Below are positions 1 to 11,940 of a DNA stretch of 64,000 nucleotides, piece by piece. The stretch spans positions 1-64,000 of the forward strand of contig VZQC01012381.1 of assembly GCA_009823505.1 (NCBI GenBank). Reading direction: 5' to 3'. Each line of letters opens with the position of its first letter. Position 1 is the first letter of the stretch. A program made the translations under genes and the position numbers. The notes below the pieces were generated by a model that was not told where the DNA came from, made no database searches, and was given only the letters and a program-made list of their open reading frames with translations. This stretch comes from Rhizomys pruinosus (taxonomy: Eukaryota > Chordata > Mammalia > Rodentia > Spalacidae).

Positions 1-479
1 GGGCCAGCCCTAGAGTGAGAAATATTGGAGACCGATTGCTACCTTACTTAAGATCTCTAGATGGGCTGACTAGACTCCAGTGGCTGAATTTTTGCTGAAG
101 GACATCAGGGTACAAATATTTGACTGGATAGGACTTAACATGTATGGTGGAATGCAGGAAGTCTGGTAGAGTGCTGGAGGGACATGGATGGAGGAGTGGG
201 TCTAAACCTAAACTGTCCTATGAAATTATAAAATAGCAATTAAAAATAAAAAATAAATTAATCAAAGAATGAGAATAAAAGAGAAATAGGTAGAGAAAGA
301 AATGAGAGAGTGAGAGAGCAGGACGAGCGGAGAAGAGAGGGAGGAGAACAGAGAGAGAGAAACCCTGAGAAGGATAGTAGGTTAGAACCAAAGGAGCCTC
401 TTCAGAGATTATCCTTCATCTGTGGACCAAATCTCTGTGAGAAACCTCAGTCCAATCCCCAAAACAAAGATAAAGGTCT
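1..479. other. No gene seen; purine-rich tract
   Basis: AT-rich DNA with an A/T-rich run at about 225-270 followed by a GA-rich tract at 280-375. The short open frames here follow from the purine bias. Confidence 0.5.
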
Positions 480-1440
480 AACTTTTATTTTAAACTGTGT
501 ATTGTGTTTTTGTCAATTTCATATATTTTGATCATATTAAGATCCCCTCCCATGTCTGTACCCCTCTTATACCACTCCTTGTGGATTTCATGGTTGTGTC
601 ATATATATTAAGGCCTCTGGAGCCAAATTTGTATCCTTACATGTCTTTCATATTGGTCTGTCCACTGGAGCCTAGTTACTCTCTTTAATGTCAAACTTTT
701 TAAGAAAACCAGTTGTCACTCTCCTATCAGCTATCAGTTGCCAATCCTTCTTCAGCTAAGGTTGGGGCTTCTTACCCATTTCCTTACTTCTATGGTGGAA
801 TTTTCTCAGGCTTGAGCTTGCATGTGTCTTGTGCATGCTGCTTCCATTGCTGTGAGTACGTATGAGTAACTTCTTAGCTATCTAGAATACTCTGTTTACC
901 TGTGGTTTGGTCATGCGACCACCTCTGGCTCTTAAATTCTTTCTTCGCCCTCTTCTTCAATAGTCCCTGAGCCTTGGGTAGCAGAGGTTTTACATAGGTG
1001 TTCTACCCAAGGGCAAGCATTCTGCAATCTCTTGTTCTCTGCACTTTGGTCAGTTGTGGCTTTCTGGGTTAATCACTATCTGTTGCATGAGGAAGCTTTG
1101 CCTGTGAGAGTTGAGAAATGTATTAGTATTCTCTCTGTTCCCTATTCTGCTATGTTCCATGTGCCTTAAGTGTGGAGGTTGCATTGTAGATAATAGTCTA
1201 CCTCTGTTGCAAAAAGTTCCATTGATGATTGTCTATAAATATAAGGATATGTCTTCAGAAGATAATAAGAAATTAGATTGGTCTATGGATGTTATAAAAC
1301 TAGGCTTTTTTCTAGGATCTATGCCATCTCCAGCCATGTGTATTTAGCTATGTTTACAGTACCACACACGAGTCCCCTCCCAATGAGTGGGCCTTAAATC
1401 CAATTAGACAGCTCTTGATTATAACCAAGAGAGAAGTATC
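480..1440 (-). mobile_element. Old L1-related sequence (probable 3'/UTR region, antisense)
   Basis: Text such as gatcatattaagatcccctccc, gttgtggctttctgggttaatcactatctgttgca and cagtaccacacacgagtccc has the style of rodent L1 non-coding DNA read in antisense. There is no open frame and no boundaries were found. Assigned from general familiarity only. Confidence 0.4.
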
Positions 1441-1948
1441 ACCACTCCATATTAAAGTGATTTAACTTGCATTTCCCTAATTATTAAAGATGCTGAACAC
1501 TTTTTCTGGTATGTATTAGTCATTTTAATTTCTTCTTTTGAGAACTCTTATTTAGATCCATAGAGCAATAAATTTATATAATCTTTTAGGGGTGGCAGGA
1601 AGTTTCACATTGCATGATTTATTTCAGAATAACACACCTGACAAACAGCCAGTTATCATAAATTGAGAGCTGTGAAATCACAGTACAGACTCTTTCTTAA
1701 CGCTCTGTCCCAGAGAATCCTGCAAGGTGGTGTGACTTAAGATGTGTGATCAGGGCCCTATTCTAACAGATACATCAACATTATACACAGGGTGTTCATT
1801 GAGTTTTTATTGTTCTGTCCAATTATATCAGGAACTTTTTAAGAGGTTGCAAGGGAACCATAACAAAATATTTCTTGCCTTGATCTGTTTCTAACCTTGA
1901 TCTGTTTCTGAAAATATCAGAACCATATACTTAAAAACAAAAGTTTGA
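1441..1948. other. No recognised feature
   Basis: AT-rich non-coding DNA between an old L1-like region and a B1 element. No open frame of note. Confidence 0.5.
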
Positions 1949-2110
1949 GCTGGGCGTGGTGGCGCACGCCTTTAATCCTAGAACTCGGGAGGCAGAGGCA
2001 GGCGGATCTCTGTGAGTTCAAGGCCACCCTGGTCTACAGAGTGAGCTCCAGGACAGCTGGGGCTACAGGGAGACCCTGTCTTTAAAAGACCAAAAAAAAA
2101 AAAAAGAAAA
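1949..2110 (+). mobile_element. B1 SINE
   Basis: Starts gctgggcgtggtggcgcacg, continues with the B1 box A/B-like core and ctggtctacagagtgag, and ends in an A-rich tail. Near-matching flanks (aaaagtttga and aaaagcttga) look like a decayed target duplication. Confidence 0.9.
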
Positions 2111-2899
2111 AGCTTGAAGTCAGCTTCTGCTCTGGGAAGGAAAGTGTAATATGCTTCCTGGGTTGGTGAAGGCAACGAAAGAAGGAAGCCTCTATCTAGG
2201 CCTCCTCCAGTTTACTTTGAAACAGCAAGACCCTTGGGAATTAGGCTACTAGTGTTCTGTGTGACCCACAGAAAGGGAAGGGAGGGAGGGAGGGGACTGA
2301 GCGGAATTAGCAGCAGCCTAGACGTATGCTCACTCTCCCATGAATGAATGCTGGGAATGGCTTCATAGGAAGTTTCTCTCAAATTTTAGGACTGGAATAA
2401 TCCTGTGAATATGGGTAAAAACAATGTTGTCTAGAGACACATTGTCATTGGTAGGGAAGTGTTATGGCCCTCCTTGCTCGTATTTCTGTTCGTACATGTT
2501 CAGAATGTGGTTGAGGACAGCACTGTATAGGTGTGCTCAGTTAAACTCATCATGGGACCAGGGATACTTCTGTGATGTGCAGGGTATACTCGGGTGACAC
2601 AGGGATGCTACCTCATGAAAGGAGACCTATTTGAGTTTCACTTCAGGATTAATTTACATCCATATCTTACAAAACAAGAAAACATGTAATGAAAAAAATA
2701 TTGTCTTTATTGTTAATATAATGCAAATGCTGAGGCACTAAGTCTAGCATCACTGCATGAGTTATCAAGTTGTTGGTGACAGTAAATAAACCATGCATAC
2801 TAGGCTTCTGGGCAAGGATGGATCCTAGCATTCCTCCTTTCCCATTGTGCAATGTGCTTCTGGGTGCCACGCAGCGCACTTCTGAGCTTTGTTTGCCTC

Positions 2900-2938
2900 T
2901 CAATGATTTTCTTTGGCTCTCCTGCTCTTAAAACAGTC
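2900..2938 (-). pseudogene. Rhox pseudogene exon 4
   Basis: The acceptor tttgctccag precedes 2938. Codons in phase with exon 3 read DCFKSRRAKENH and then TGA at 2902-2900. F49, K50, R52, R53, A54 and K55 of the recognition helix are kept; V47, W48, N51 and W56 are changed. Confidence 0.68.
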
Positions 2939-4162
2939 CTGGAGCAAAGGAAGACAGAGAAGTGTTTCAGAATACCCCACTCTTGGGTTCATGATGGAAA
3001 AAACATACTACGTATGAAAGTTTATATGCCACTGACATTTTAAACAAAAGCTATTTTCTACATGCTCAAATACCTTAGGCAGATGCAGCTTGGCAGTATT
3101 GGAACATATGGCTAGACTCTATGGGCCCTGTGTTCCATGCACAGCATTGAAAACAACAGCAATAATCACTAGTTTATGCAAATTGGCACCATACCCACTC
3201 CTTCAGATCACCCAGAGTGATTAGCAGCTATGTGCCAAGTGCTGGAACAGAATCAGCAAGAGAGAGATCTAAACAATTAATGTACATTTTGGTAACATTT
3301 TCATTCTTATTACGCAACTAAAATTCAATATTATTCTCTTGGATTGTTTCATTTCTTAAACAAGCTTTCAAAGCTATCAATACTTGCTTTCTCCCACTGC
3401 CAGTGGGACAGTTAGTGCAATGTTTTTGGGTGGACACCCCACCTGACCTGAAAACAGCACCCAAATTAAAATTAAGCGTCTCTATCCTCTATACAAACTC
3501 ATAAAACTTACGAAGGAAAGAAGTATGACCAGCCACTTGGACTTTTAAGCACTCTTCCCACACCAGTCTTACTTTAACTCAACACACATTGGTCACTACT
3601 AGAGTGGGTTCTATGTGAGAATTATTCCATTGTCTGATACTTATCAGTTCCTTCATATAGCTGAGTGCTTGTGTGTTCTTTTTATTATTTAGTACACCTG
3701 AACCCTTTTATAACACTAATACATCCTGCATACATTTGAATAGCAACAACATCATCCCCAGCCAAAACATGACTCCACATAGAAGTTCCCTGTAAGGACA
3801 ACATGATAGAAAGGGTTTAAGATACATTATAGGATAAATAACTCTGCAAATACACATATGTGTTCTACATGTATATATTAATAAAATCTATTCCTTATAA
3901 ACACATACATATATTTGTTTAATTTTTTGTACAGAATAGGAGAAGCAATTTACTCTTTTGCTTTACTTTTCATTATGAAATCACATTCCCTCTAATAATG
4001 GGGAACAACTATGACCTAAAGTTTAGTAATTCCATATTCAATTGTGAAGCCCCATGTTTGTCATCATAAAAAAGACAAGAATACCTAGGCCAGCACAGTC
4101 CAAGCCCTGAAAGTGGGATGTAGATTGACTGCCCTGCTACCTTAATTCTCAGATTTACTCAC
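2939..4162 (-). other. Intron 3 of the Rhox pseudogene
   Basis: About 1.2 kb of AT-rich DNA between exons 3 and 4. No SINE or coding segment was recognised in it. Confidence 0.5.
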
Positions 4163-4208
4163 CTGTACTGTGGCTTCAGGCACATTCAAGCGACTGACAA
4201 GAGTCATC
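4163..4208 (-). pseudogene. Rhox pseudogene exon 3 (46 bp)
   Basis: The acceptor cttttcacag precedes 4208 and the donor is CAG|GTGAGTAA. The exon is exactly 46 bp and encodes (R)MTLVSRLNVPEATVQ, the usual Rhox helix 2 to helix 3 segment. It is undamaged. Confidence 0.75.
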
Positions 4209-4954
4209 CTGTGAAAAGAAAGACAACAAAACCCATTACTCAATGCGGTGGAGAAAAATGTAACATCCAAAGGACATTTTTTCAAACGTAACCATCTCCA
4301 TGATTCACTCTCAAGGATACTTAACTGTAACTTCCAGAATAAGTTTCCTTTTAGAAACAGTTTCACCATCTAACAAAATTTAAGCTGGTGTTTTGCAACT
4401 TGATAATCAAGACGTTTTTCCCTTAAAAATTTCAAAGTAGCATATACAACTTATTTTAATGCAGAATTTTAATAATACACAAATGCAGAAGTAATAAGGA
4501 GCAAATTATGCAAATTTTAAACACAAGAATTATGCTGAAAATATGTTTAAAAACTCCATCAGAGTTGACTTTCCTTCTGTTAACACTGATATTTGCCAAA
4601 GCAGGCAAGCAGCAGGACAGATAGGAGAGGTGAGGGAGAGACAGAGATAAATAGGAGTCTGTGAAAAATAAAAGTTTCAATGTATTAAAGAATACAATCA
4701 AGACTGTGTATCCAGGCATTTTTGAGAGGAAATGAGTCCCACCAACTAGTATGCACACTTGACTCACAGTTAGCACAGCATGAAAATATTGAGTTGCCCA
4801 CAAAGTGTCATCGCCAAAGCCATCACTAAGGTAGGAGAAGGTGCCCAGGGTTCAGGGGTCAATAGGGAAAACTAGGTTTGTAAGTAGGAAAGAAAGCCTC
4901 AACATGAGCCCAAGCCTCTGGAGGTGGGTATGGCTTTTGGCACAAGACACATAC

Positions 4955-5499
4955 CTTCTCAGAAAATTCGGGTACCGGAGTTTGTTGGAAAACGGTCTCC
5001 ATTTCCTGCTCCTGCCACTGTGCGAAGTGGAAGTAAGCTCGTGGCCTCCTGCCCTGGGGCTCCTGGACCACAACATCTATGTGGTGTGGCTCCTCGGGTT
5101 CAGGATCCCAGGACTGCCAGTCGCTGTGATCACCATGAGACTCCAGGCCTCCCTCAAGGAACCAATGATCTCTCTGATTCAGGTGGCCTTCATTGCCCAG
5201 GTTACCCTGGTGATCCGCGTTATCCTGGCGGCTTTGAATTCTCTCAAGGGGGTAGCCCCCTTCTGCCCCCGCTATGGCCTCCTGCTCTGGGTCAGAATCA
5301 CTGCCCTCATGGTCGCCCAGGCTGTGGTAGCCAGGGTCGTCATAGTCGGCCTCGTGAGCCAGGATTGTAGCTTTCTTAGAAGCCTGGGAGGCCTCTACAA
5401 TGCTGTGGTCCTTGGTAGTTGACTTGGCAGACCGTTGTGGACACAAGGTGCCTGCCCAGTGTTGGCTACCACCGGTGATAGCAGTTTTCTCTTCCAACA
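4955..5499 (-). pseudogene. Rhox pseudogene exon 2
   Basis: The acceptor is AATAG before 5499 and the donor is AAG|GTATGT (GT at 4954-4953). It is open for about 180 codons, rich in Asp/Glu/Gly/His, with homeodomain start RRPRAYFHF. It has L16M and the extra base at about 4977. The upstream flank contains an in-frame TAG, consistent with intron 1. Confidence 0.7.
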
Positions 5500-6239
5500 C
5501 TATTATCGGCTTTCTGATAGCTGTCTATCACAGTGGGTGAGCCTGTATAGGCTAAGCTTGATGGGGTGTGGCTAAGAGGACGGGGCTACCCAGAGACGCT
5601 GGGAGAGGTTAGAGACAGAATGCAACCGCACGTGATCTCTTCTGAATGGGTGGCATTGTTTACACTTCCTGGGATTCCATAGAGAACCTTGAGGATGGAA
5701 TTATGGGAGATTGCATGCTGAGTTTAGCCTAGGGAGTAGAGGGAAAAAAAAAAAAACACTGAGTATAGGATCCCTGGGGGAACATTGGAGAAATTTACAT
5801 GACTCCAGCCTCCACGTTTTGCTGTCTGTATGTTGCATGAGTCATGAATTGAGTAGATATGGTCAGCTCAGTGACTACTTGCTTCAGATTTCCACGAGGT
5901 CACATAAAGCACAGGCCAGTTATGGTATTCCAGGGACAGCATGGCATCTTGGACCACTTTTAGCACAGTATTCTGGGGGACAAGTCACTGGAGAACCCTG
6001 ATGTACCCTTGAAAAAGTTAAAATATTCTAGATGATTGTTAGTGAACCTTTATCTGATTTACGTTCAGTGCTTACCACATTTGAAAATGCTGACACTACG
6101 TGGAGTCCTGGCCTCTTCGTGCTGCACAGCAGATAAACCACTCAAAACTGAAAAAGTTTTAGAACAGTAACAAGGCCAGAGTAAGCACCATACACACGTT
6201 GAGAAAATAAACATGAAGTATGAACTTTGTGCCAGGTAT
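5500..6239. other. 5' flank of the Rhox pseudogene
   Basis: The stretch at 5520-5720 is relatively GC-rich and would hold exon 1 and the promoter. No exon with a donor site could be singled out. An A12 run sits at 5744-5756. Confidence 0.35.
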
Positions 6240-6244
6240 TTTTA

Positions 6245-6275
<31 letters not shown>

Positions 6276-6412
6276 TTTTTTTGTCTTTTTGAGACAAGGT
6301 CTTCCTCTAGCCCGAGCTGGCCTGAAACTCACTGTAGATACCAGGTTGGCCTTGAACTCACAGAAATCCACCTGTCTGTCCCTCCCAAATGCTAGCACTA
6401 AAGGTGTGTGAG
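6240..6412 (-). mobile_element. B1 SINE (diverged)
   Basis: TTTA-rich tail at 6241-6275, then gagacaaggtcttcctctagccc and ggttggccttgaactcac, which is B1 in reverse orientation. Confidence 0.8.
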
Positions 6413-6519
6413 TTATTTTTAAAGAATGCTACTCTCAATGAATGGTTTATAGTGTGCTAAGGCTGAGGTGGTGTTCAGAAAAATCTGATGCAAAATCTAA
6501 TCTTTAGTCTTTGGTTTGT

Positions 6520-6655
6520 TTCTTTGCTCGTTTGAAGCATTATTTCATGTATCCCAAACTGACCTCAAATTCACTGTTCACCAGTGATGACCTTGAACTC
6601 CTGATCCTCCTGTTTTTACTTTGTGAGTTTTAGGACTTCAGGCATGTGGCACCAT
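6520..6655 (-). mobile_element. Old B1-like SINE fragment
   Basis: Reads tatcccaaactgacctcaaa, gaccttgaactcctgatcct and ggacttcaggcatgtggca, the reverse of an old B1/PB1. Confidence 0.55.
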
Positions 6656-6799
6656 ATTGAGTTATATATATATTCCTATAGAGTCAAATTTGTTTCCCCA
6701 AGATACTAGACAGGTCTTTTAATTTTTGATTTTGCAATTCAGTTTTTGAGAATTTGATATAATACATTGTGACAATATTTAGATCCCCTGCCATATCTG

Positions 6800-6930
6800 C
6801 AACTCCATTTGTTATTGAACCCTGGGTTGTCTTGTACTTACTGTGTAACTCAGGCTGGCTTGGTCTTGAACACGTACACTTGTTCTGCTTCAGACTCCCA
6901 AGTGTTGAGATTACATGCCTACAACTAAAT
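6800..6930 (-). mobile_element. Old B1-like SINE fragment
   Basis: Reads tgtgtaactcaggctggctt, ggtcttgaacacgtac and gtgttgagattacatgcc, the B1 core in reverse. Confidence 0.55.
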
Positions 6931-6955
6931 GCATGGTTCTTTTAAAAAAATTTTA

Positions 6956-6956
6956 A

Positions 6957-6989
<33 letters not shown>

Positions 6990-7040
6990 TTCTTTCCTTC
7001 TTTATTTTCTTCTTTCCTTCCTTTCTTTCTTCCTTTCATT
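6956..7040. repeat. TTTC microsatellite
   Basis: Consecutive TTTC units followed by interrupted CTTT/CTTC units. Confidence 0.9.
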
Positions 7041-7050
7041 CAAAACATTC

Positions 7051-9265
7051 ATATTTATGTGGCTCATAGGACTATGAAATAACAGGGTAGCCACTATGAG
7101 TTCCCAATTTGTTGTAGTATTCAAATATTTCAACCTATAAATTTAAACAAAATCCAGAAAAATTAAGATCATGTCAAATATTCATAATCGCTAGGTGATT
7201 AGCTCAGGAAATATTTAAGGAAACATCTTTTTATTGTAGGGGGTACATGGAACATTGCTAGTTCTGCCTGAAATGACTGAAGAGAAAGATCTAGAAGGGG
7301 CAGAATTCTTTCCTGCATAGAAGTATGCTTAGAGTACCCCTGCTAAGGGCTCTGTCTCCAGTAAACTGACCAAAGGAAGCCCCCATAAGGAAATTATTAC
7401 CCCTTCACATCACAAAGTTGGATTATTCACTGTGGCTTATGGACGGGAAGGTGAAAGGGTATTGGCAAACTTTCTTCAATGGATATTAGGTATTATTAGG
7501 TAAATTTTATGCCTAAGAATTCAAGGAAAGATCTTTCCTTCAGACATCCATCCCACTAAGTCAGATTCATCTACTCTGTCTCCCTCCAGCTGTCGATATT
7601 TTATAATGCTTCCATTGCCTAGGCACACTCAACTCATGCTACAGAAAAATGATACTTCATCTAACAGGTAGAAAGTACACTTGGAACCTGAGGCAGGCTC
7701 GGAGATACCTGAAGAGGATCTGACTCTGCTTGTAGACTTACAGTCTGAACTGTGGAATACTGTGGACTGTCTGTTGAAGCACATAGTTCATCAGTTCCAG
7801 CCAGGCTAGGGAGACTGAGCCCATATAAACTGAATGATTACCTTATATACAGCAACCTGGAAGTCAAGGGGAGACATTTCTAGATATGCACCCAATAGTA
7901 ACAGGTGTCCCAGTGACCTACAGGTGACAACTCTTTTCTTTCCTGTGCTACTCCAAGTTTCCAGTCTCAGAATTCTTCTTCCCTATGCACCCAAGTCTCA
8001 GAAGAACCCATCCTTCTTGGTCTTGCTGCCTTTCTTGATATGACTCCCAACCTGGGGACTTCGTACCTGTATGGAGAGAACTGAGAGCAAAATACTATCC
8101 AGAAACCATCCAGGAGCATATGCCCTAGTGATGGTAGTGGTGCAGGAACCTACAGAAAAGTGAATGTGGAATCAGCCAAGAGCTCAGGCATCTCGGGGAC
8201 AACTAGCAGCCCTTAAACGTCCCTGCTTTCATTCCACATTTCCAGGACAGAGAAATACTTTTCAAAGTACTCCAAATTTCCTTGTGATTGTGGGATAAGC
8301 ACCATGCTCAATGAAGTCTTCCTGGCTAGGGGATCAGGGACGGTCTCCAGACCTTATTCACCCCTCTGGGCCCCTTCCTATTTCTCCTGAGCCAAGACTA
8401 AATAAGGGACCAAAGCTCTTGAGGCCTGCCAGCTTTAAGCATCAATGTATATAATATCTCTAGGGTAGCAAGATAATAATCTTAATGTTGTATTTCATTG
8501 ACTCAAGCAGAGACACTTTGGGATAACACAAGGCTTCTATAAATAAGTTGATGGAAATCAGAGCCTGTTTACCAGTGTTTCCTGTGGCACGGTTCATAAT
8601 ATGTGGGTGTAAATATCTATTCTGTCTTGACTTTACACACACACACACTCACACGCACTCACCAGATGTGAGGTAACTATATCACATGGTAGCTCAAATT
8701 GCAGATTAGATCAGAGTTTCCTGAAGTTTGGTTTATCAGGGTTTGTACTTGAATGTGAAGTTTGTGAAAAATCTGGCAAATTTGGAAGAGTTCTGAATAT
8801 TAAATGACCAATGATTATTTCAGAATATAAATTATTGGACCTGTTTCTGTTGCACACTGTGATTCTACTGCAGCCTCAGTCCTGAACAAACATGTCCACT
8901 TCACACTTCTCTTACCACCAGGCTGCTCAATAGCAACAAGCACTTCCTGAAACACCACCTAGGTGAGATTTGAGCCTGGAATATTAAGAAACATGATATT
9001 ATTATTATTATTATTATTATTAGCCATACAGTTTCCTGCTGTCAAAGAAACATACTGGATTAATTATGGGAAACAAGGGGTTTTTGTATTTCCATATGGT
9101 TATTCCTTAGCATATGAATGTCAGATTAGTATATCTTTAGATTGTCTTATGTAGGGATGCTTGATTTTAAAAATTGCTGTTGACTTGAACTTCATAAAAT
9201 AATTGTTAAATGAGTTTAGGATTCAGATTAGGATAGAATTTTTTTAATTGAGATAGACTTAAACA
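7051..9265. other. No gene recognised
   Basis: About 2.2 kb of non-coding DNA without a SINE, LTR or exon I can recognise. It contains a short AC run at 8634-8650 and an ATT run at 8997-9021. Confidence 0.45.
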
Positions 9266-9500
9266 TACTTCAGAATTTTTTTACTATTTATTCCTTTGTT
9301 ATATTTATGTGTGTGAAGGTTTGCCTGCATGTATGGAAGTGCACCCAGGTTGCGCAAAACATGCAGAGGCCAAAAGAGGGGGTCAGAGCCCCAGGAACTG
9401 GAGTTAAGACAGTTGTTATTTGCCATGTGAGTACAGAGAATCGAACCTGGGTCCTCTGCAAAAGCAGCCAGTGTTTTTAACTGCTGAGCCACCTCTCTAG
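9266..9500 (-). mobile_element. B2-type SINE
   Basis: Reverse B2. The tail side reads tatttatgtgtgtgaagg and the tRNA-like head is gaacctgggtcctctgca with gctgagccacctctctagcc. Confidence 0.85.
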
Positions 9501-9602
9501 CCTCTTGGTATGTATTTATGCAAAGCGGTATTAAAAGTACTGATGATTATAAAAATGAACTTATCAACTTTGTAAAGTAATGAGGTTGCTCTATTTCTTT
9601 AT

Positions 9603-9750
9603 TAAATACTCAGCCAAACCCAGGGTGGAGGCATATTTCTGGAACCCAACATTTGAAAGGTGGAGGCAGTAGGTTCAGGAGTTCCATGCCAGCTTCAGGT
9701 GGTCATTGTGGATAATGTGAGACCCTATCTCAAAAAGAAAAAAAAAAACA
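9603..9750 (+). mobile_element. Old B1-like SINE
   Basis: The B1 layout is recognisable (ggtggaggcatatttctgga, aaaggtggaggcagtagg, gagaccctatctcaaaaag) with an A tail but many changes. Confidence 0.6.
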
Positions 9751-9795
9751 GAATTTAGCCAAGATTTATTTCTTTGTGTAAAAATAAACAAACAT

Positions 9796-9885
9796 GGGGC
9801 TGGAGAGATGGCTCAGTGGTTAAGAGCACTGACTGCTCTTGCAGAGGATCTGGGTTCAATTCCCAGCACCCATATTGTGGCTAAG
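9796..9885 (+). mobile_element. B2 SINE, 5' part
   Basis: Starts ggggctggagagatggctca, has ttcaattcccagcaccca, and ends abruptly at L1 sequence. Confidence 0.85.
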
Positions 9886-9887
9886 AA

Positions 9888-11460
9888 ACATCTTTAAGGG
9901 AGATTTTCCAAGACCACCTGAATCAGAGTTTCTTCACAGGCTTGGAAAAAGAAAGGACCCCGAATAGCCAAAACAGCCCTGAGTGAAAAGAGCTACACAG
10001 GGGGGATCTCTATACCAGACTTCAAACTGTACTACAGGCCTATATTCATAAAAACAGCCTGGTACTGGCACAAAAACAGACCTGTTGACCAATGGAACAA
10101 AACTGAAGATCCAAACTTGAGCACATACAATTTCAGCCATCTCACATTTGACAAGGAGGCAAGGAAGACACAATGGAGCAAAGACAGCATCTTCAGCAAG
10201 TGGTGTTGGTAAAACTGGATCAGCACTTGTAGAAGAATGAAATTAAACCCCTACCTCTCGCCCTGTACAAAAGTCAACTCCAGATGTATCAAAGACCTCA
10301 ATGTGAAACTCCAAACTCTGAAGGCGATAGAAGAAAAAGTTGGCAGCAGACTACAAGACATAGGCATAGGAAAAGAGTTCCTAAATCAGACAGCAGCTGC
10401 GCAAGAATTAAGGTCGACAATTGACAAATGGGACCTCATTAAACTCAAAAGCTTCTGTACATCAAAAGAAACAATCAAGGAAGTGAAGAGAAATCCCACA
10501 GAGTGGGAGGAAACCTTCACCACAGAAACCTCTGACAAAGCATTGATTTCCAGAGTATATAAACTACTCAAAAAACAAAGAAGATAGAAAACAAATGACC
10601 CACTCAATAGATGGAGCAAAGACCTGAACAGAGACTTCACAAGCTGAGAAACATCTTAAGAAGTGTTCACCATCACTAATCATTAAGGAAGTGCAAATCA
10701 AAACCACTTTAAGATATCATCTTACTCCAGTAAGACTAGCTAGGATCAAGAAAACAAATGATACCAAATGCTGGAGAGGTTGTGGGGAAAGAGGAACAAA
10801 TCCACTGCGGGGGAATGTAAACTCATACAGCCACTATGGAAAGCAGTATGGAGAACCCTTGGAAGACTCGGGAATGAACTTGCCACCCGACCCAGCCATA
10901 CCACTCCTGGGCATGTACCCACAAGACTCACCCCCCCGCAGAGATCAATGCACGGCCATGTTTATTGCAGCTTCAGCTCTCTCACAATAGCAAGAGCTGG
11001 AACCAACCCAAACGCCCCTCAACTGACGAATGGATATAGAAAATGTGGTACAATACACAATGGAGTTCTACTAAAGCAGTAAAGAAAGATGACATCATGA
11101 CTTTGCAGGAATATGGCGAGCTGGAAGACATCATGCTGGTAGTGACAAGTCCCAGAAAACAAACTGTGAATGTATCCCCATTTGTGGATGCTAGTGCCAA
11201 CTACCTATTTGTAAGTATTTCTGTGCATGCTCCTTGAGCTTTTGTCCAAGAAGTTGGGAGTGATGCATATGGAAAACAGCAACAACAACAACAGAAAGGA
11301 CTGCCATCAAAGAACTGAGTGAAACAGTGATTTTCTGCTCAAAACAGTCAACTACTTCACATGGAAAATTTTGAAAAGACTGAGAAAGAGATGAAATCAT
11401 GTTTGGCAGAATGCATGAGCTCTTGTGGGGTGGGGGAGAGTGGGGTGGGGGACACGGGTC
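9888..11460 (+). mobile_element. L1 fragment: ORF2 C-terminal region plus 3' UTR
   Basis: Conceptual frames match the C-terminal part of L1 ORF2: [44 protein letters not shown] and [10 protein letters not shown] occur in order between 10237 and 10800, with stops and frame changes between them. The 5' part (9890-10230) matches the preceding ORF2 segment. The G-rich tract at 11425-11455 fits an L1 3' UTR. It is dead as a coding unit. Confidence 0.85.
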
Positions 11461-11475
11461 TAGTATTTGATAATC

Positions 11476-11508
11476 TTTAAGATAATATATATATTATATA
11501 TATATAAG
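11476..11508. repeat. AT microsatellite next to a single N
   Basis: A run of TA dinucleotides just before the N at 11510. Confidence 0.8.
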
Positions 11509-11510
11509 AN

Positions 11511-11940
11511 GCTTTGCTTCTCATCCATCTATGCCTTTCTAAGCCTAGGGAAAACAAATCTGCAGAAAAGGGGGTGTTGGTAGAATGTAAGGGCTGCGAT
11601 TTTGGTGAATGGTGAAACTACAAGCAATATATACCGGGACACTCATTTAATCAACGTGATTGAACATACGAGCACCCCCCCCCCCTGCTGGACCCATGGC
11701 CTGTGTGGTTTTGGGCACAAATGCTTGCAACTTGGTTTTACAAGAAGGATGCTTTGTACCATAAATTGTCACTTAGGTTAAAAAAGTGAAAAAAAACTGA
11801 GTAAAGATGCAGGACAGTTTATGGCAGAATGCATGAGCTTGATGGGTTGGGATGGGGGGAAAGGGAAAGGAAATATGCTGAAACTGAATTGGAAAATGAG
11901 TATGAAAGAAACAAAGCATGAAATAAAAAATGAAAAATTA
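11511..11940 (+). repeat. Dispersed G-rich-tailed repeat, copy 1 (5' missing at N)
   Basis: Shares with the copies at 13738, 15240, 29074 and 41207 the blocks gcttctcatccatct, gaatgtaagggctg, gggcaca..gcttgcaa, gcaggacag.ttatggcagaatgcatga, a G-rich tract and a final AATAAA-rich end. Confidence 0.75.

Larger units (their letters stand above)
2900..5499 (-). pseudogene. Degenerate Rhox homeobox gene (exons 2, 3 and 4)
   Basis: Three exons in the Rhox layout: exon 2 at 5499-4955, exon 3 at 4208-4163 and exon 4 at 2938-2900, all with GT/AG sites. Exon 2 encodes a roughly 150-residue acidic region and homeodomain residues 8-20 as FHFAQWQEQEMETVF. Helix 2 then leaves frame: one extra G/C at about 4977-4978 stops the frame that would read TRYPNFLRR from joining exon 3. 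Exon 4 reads DCFKSRRAKENH and a stop, so W48 is Cys and N51 is Ser, two residues central to DNA recognition. No in-frame ATG is seen in exon 2; the frame opens with GTG after the acceptor AATAG, so the start may lie in or span from an unseen exon 1. The damage argues for a pseudogene. The single-base shift alone could be a sequence error, but the two substitutions are independent of it. Which paralogue it is cannot be told. Confidence 0.7.

Noticed and set aside
4841..5422. 193-codon plus-strand open frame opposite the Rhox exon 2
   Set aside because: Shadow of the acidic minus-strand exon; no start context, splice sites or family match.
9796..9885. tRNA gene suggested by box A/B-like sequence
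   Set aside because: It is the tRNA-derived head of a B2 SINE; the same holds for the other B2 and ID copies.
10237..10587. 116-codon plus-strand frame as a host gene
   Set aside because: It is the C-terminal part of L1 ORF2 with frame breaks on both sides.
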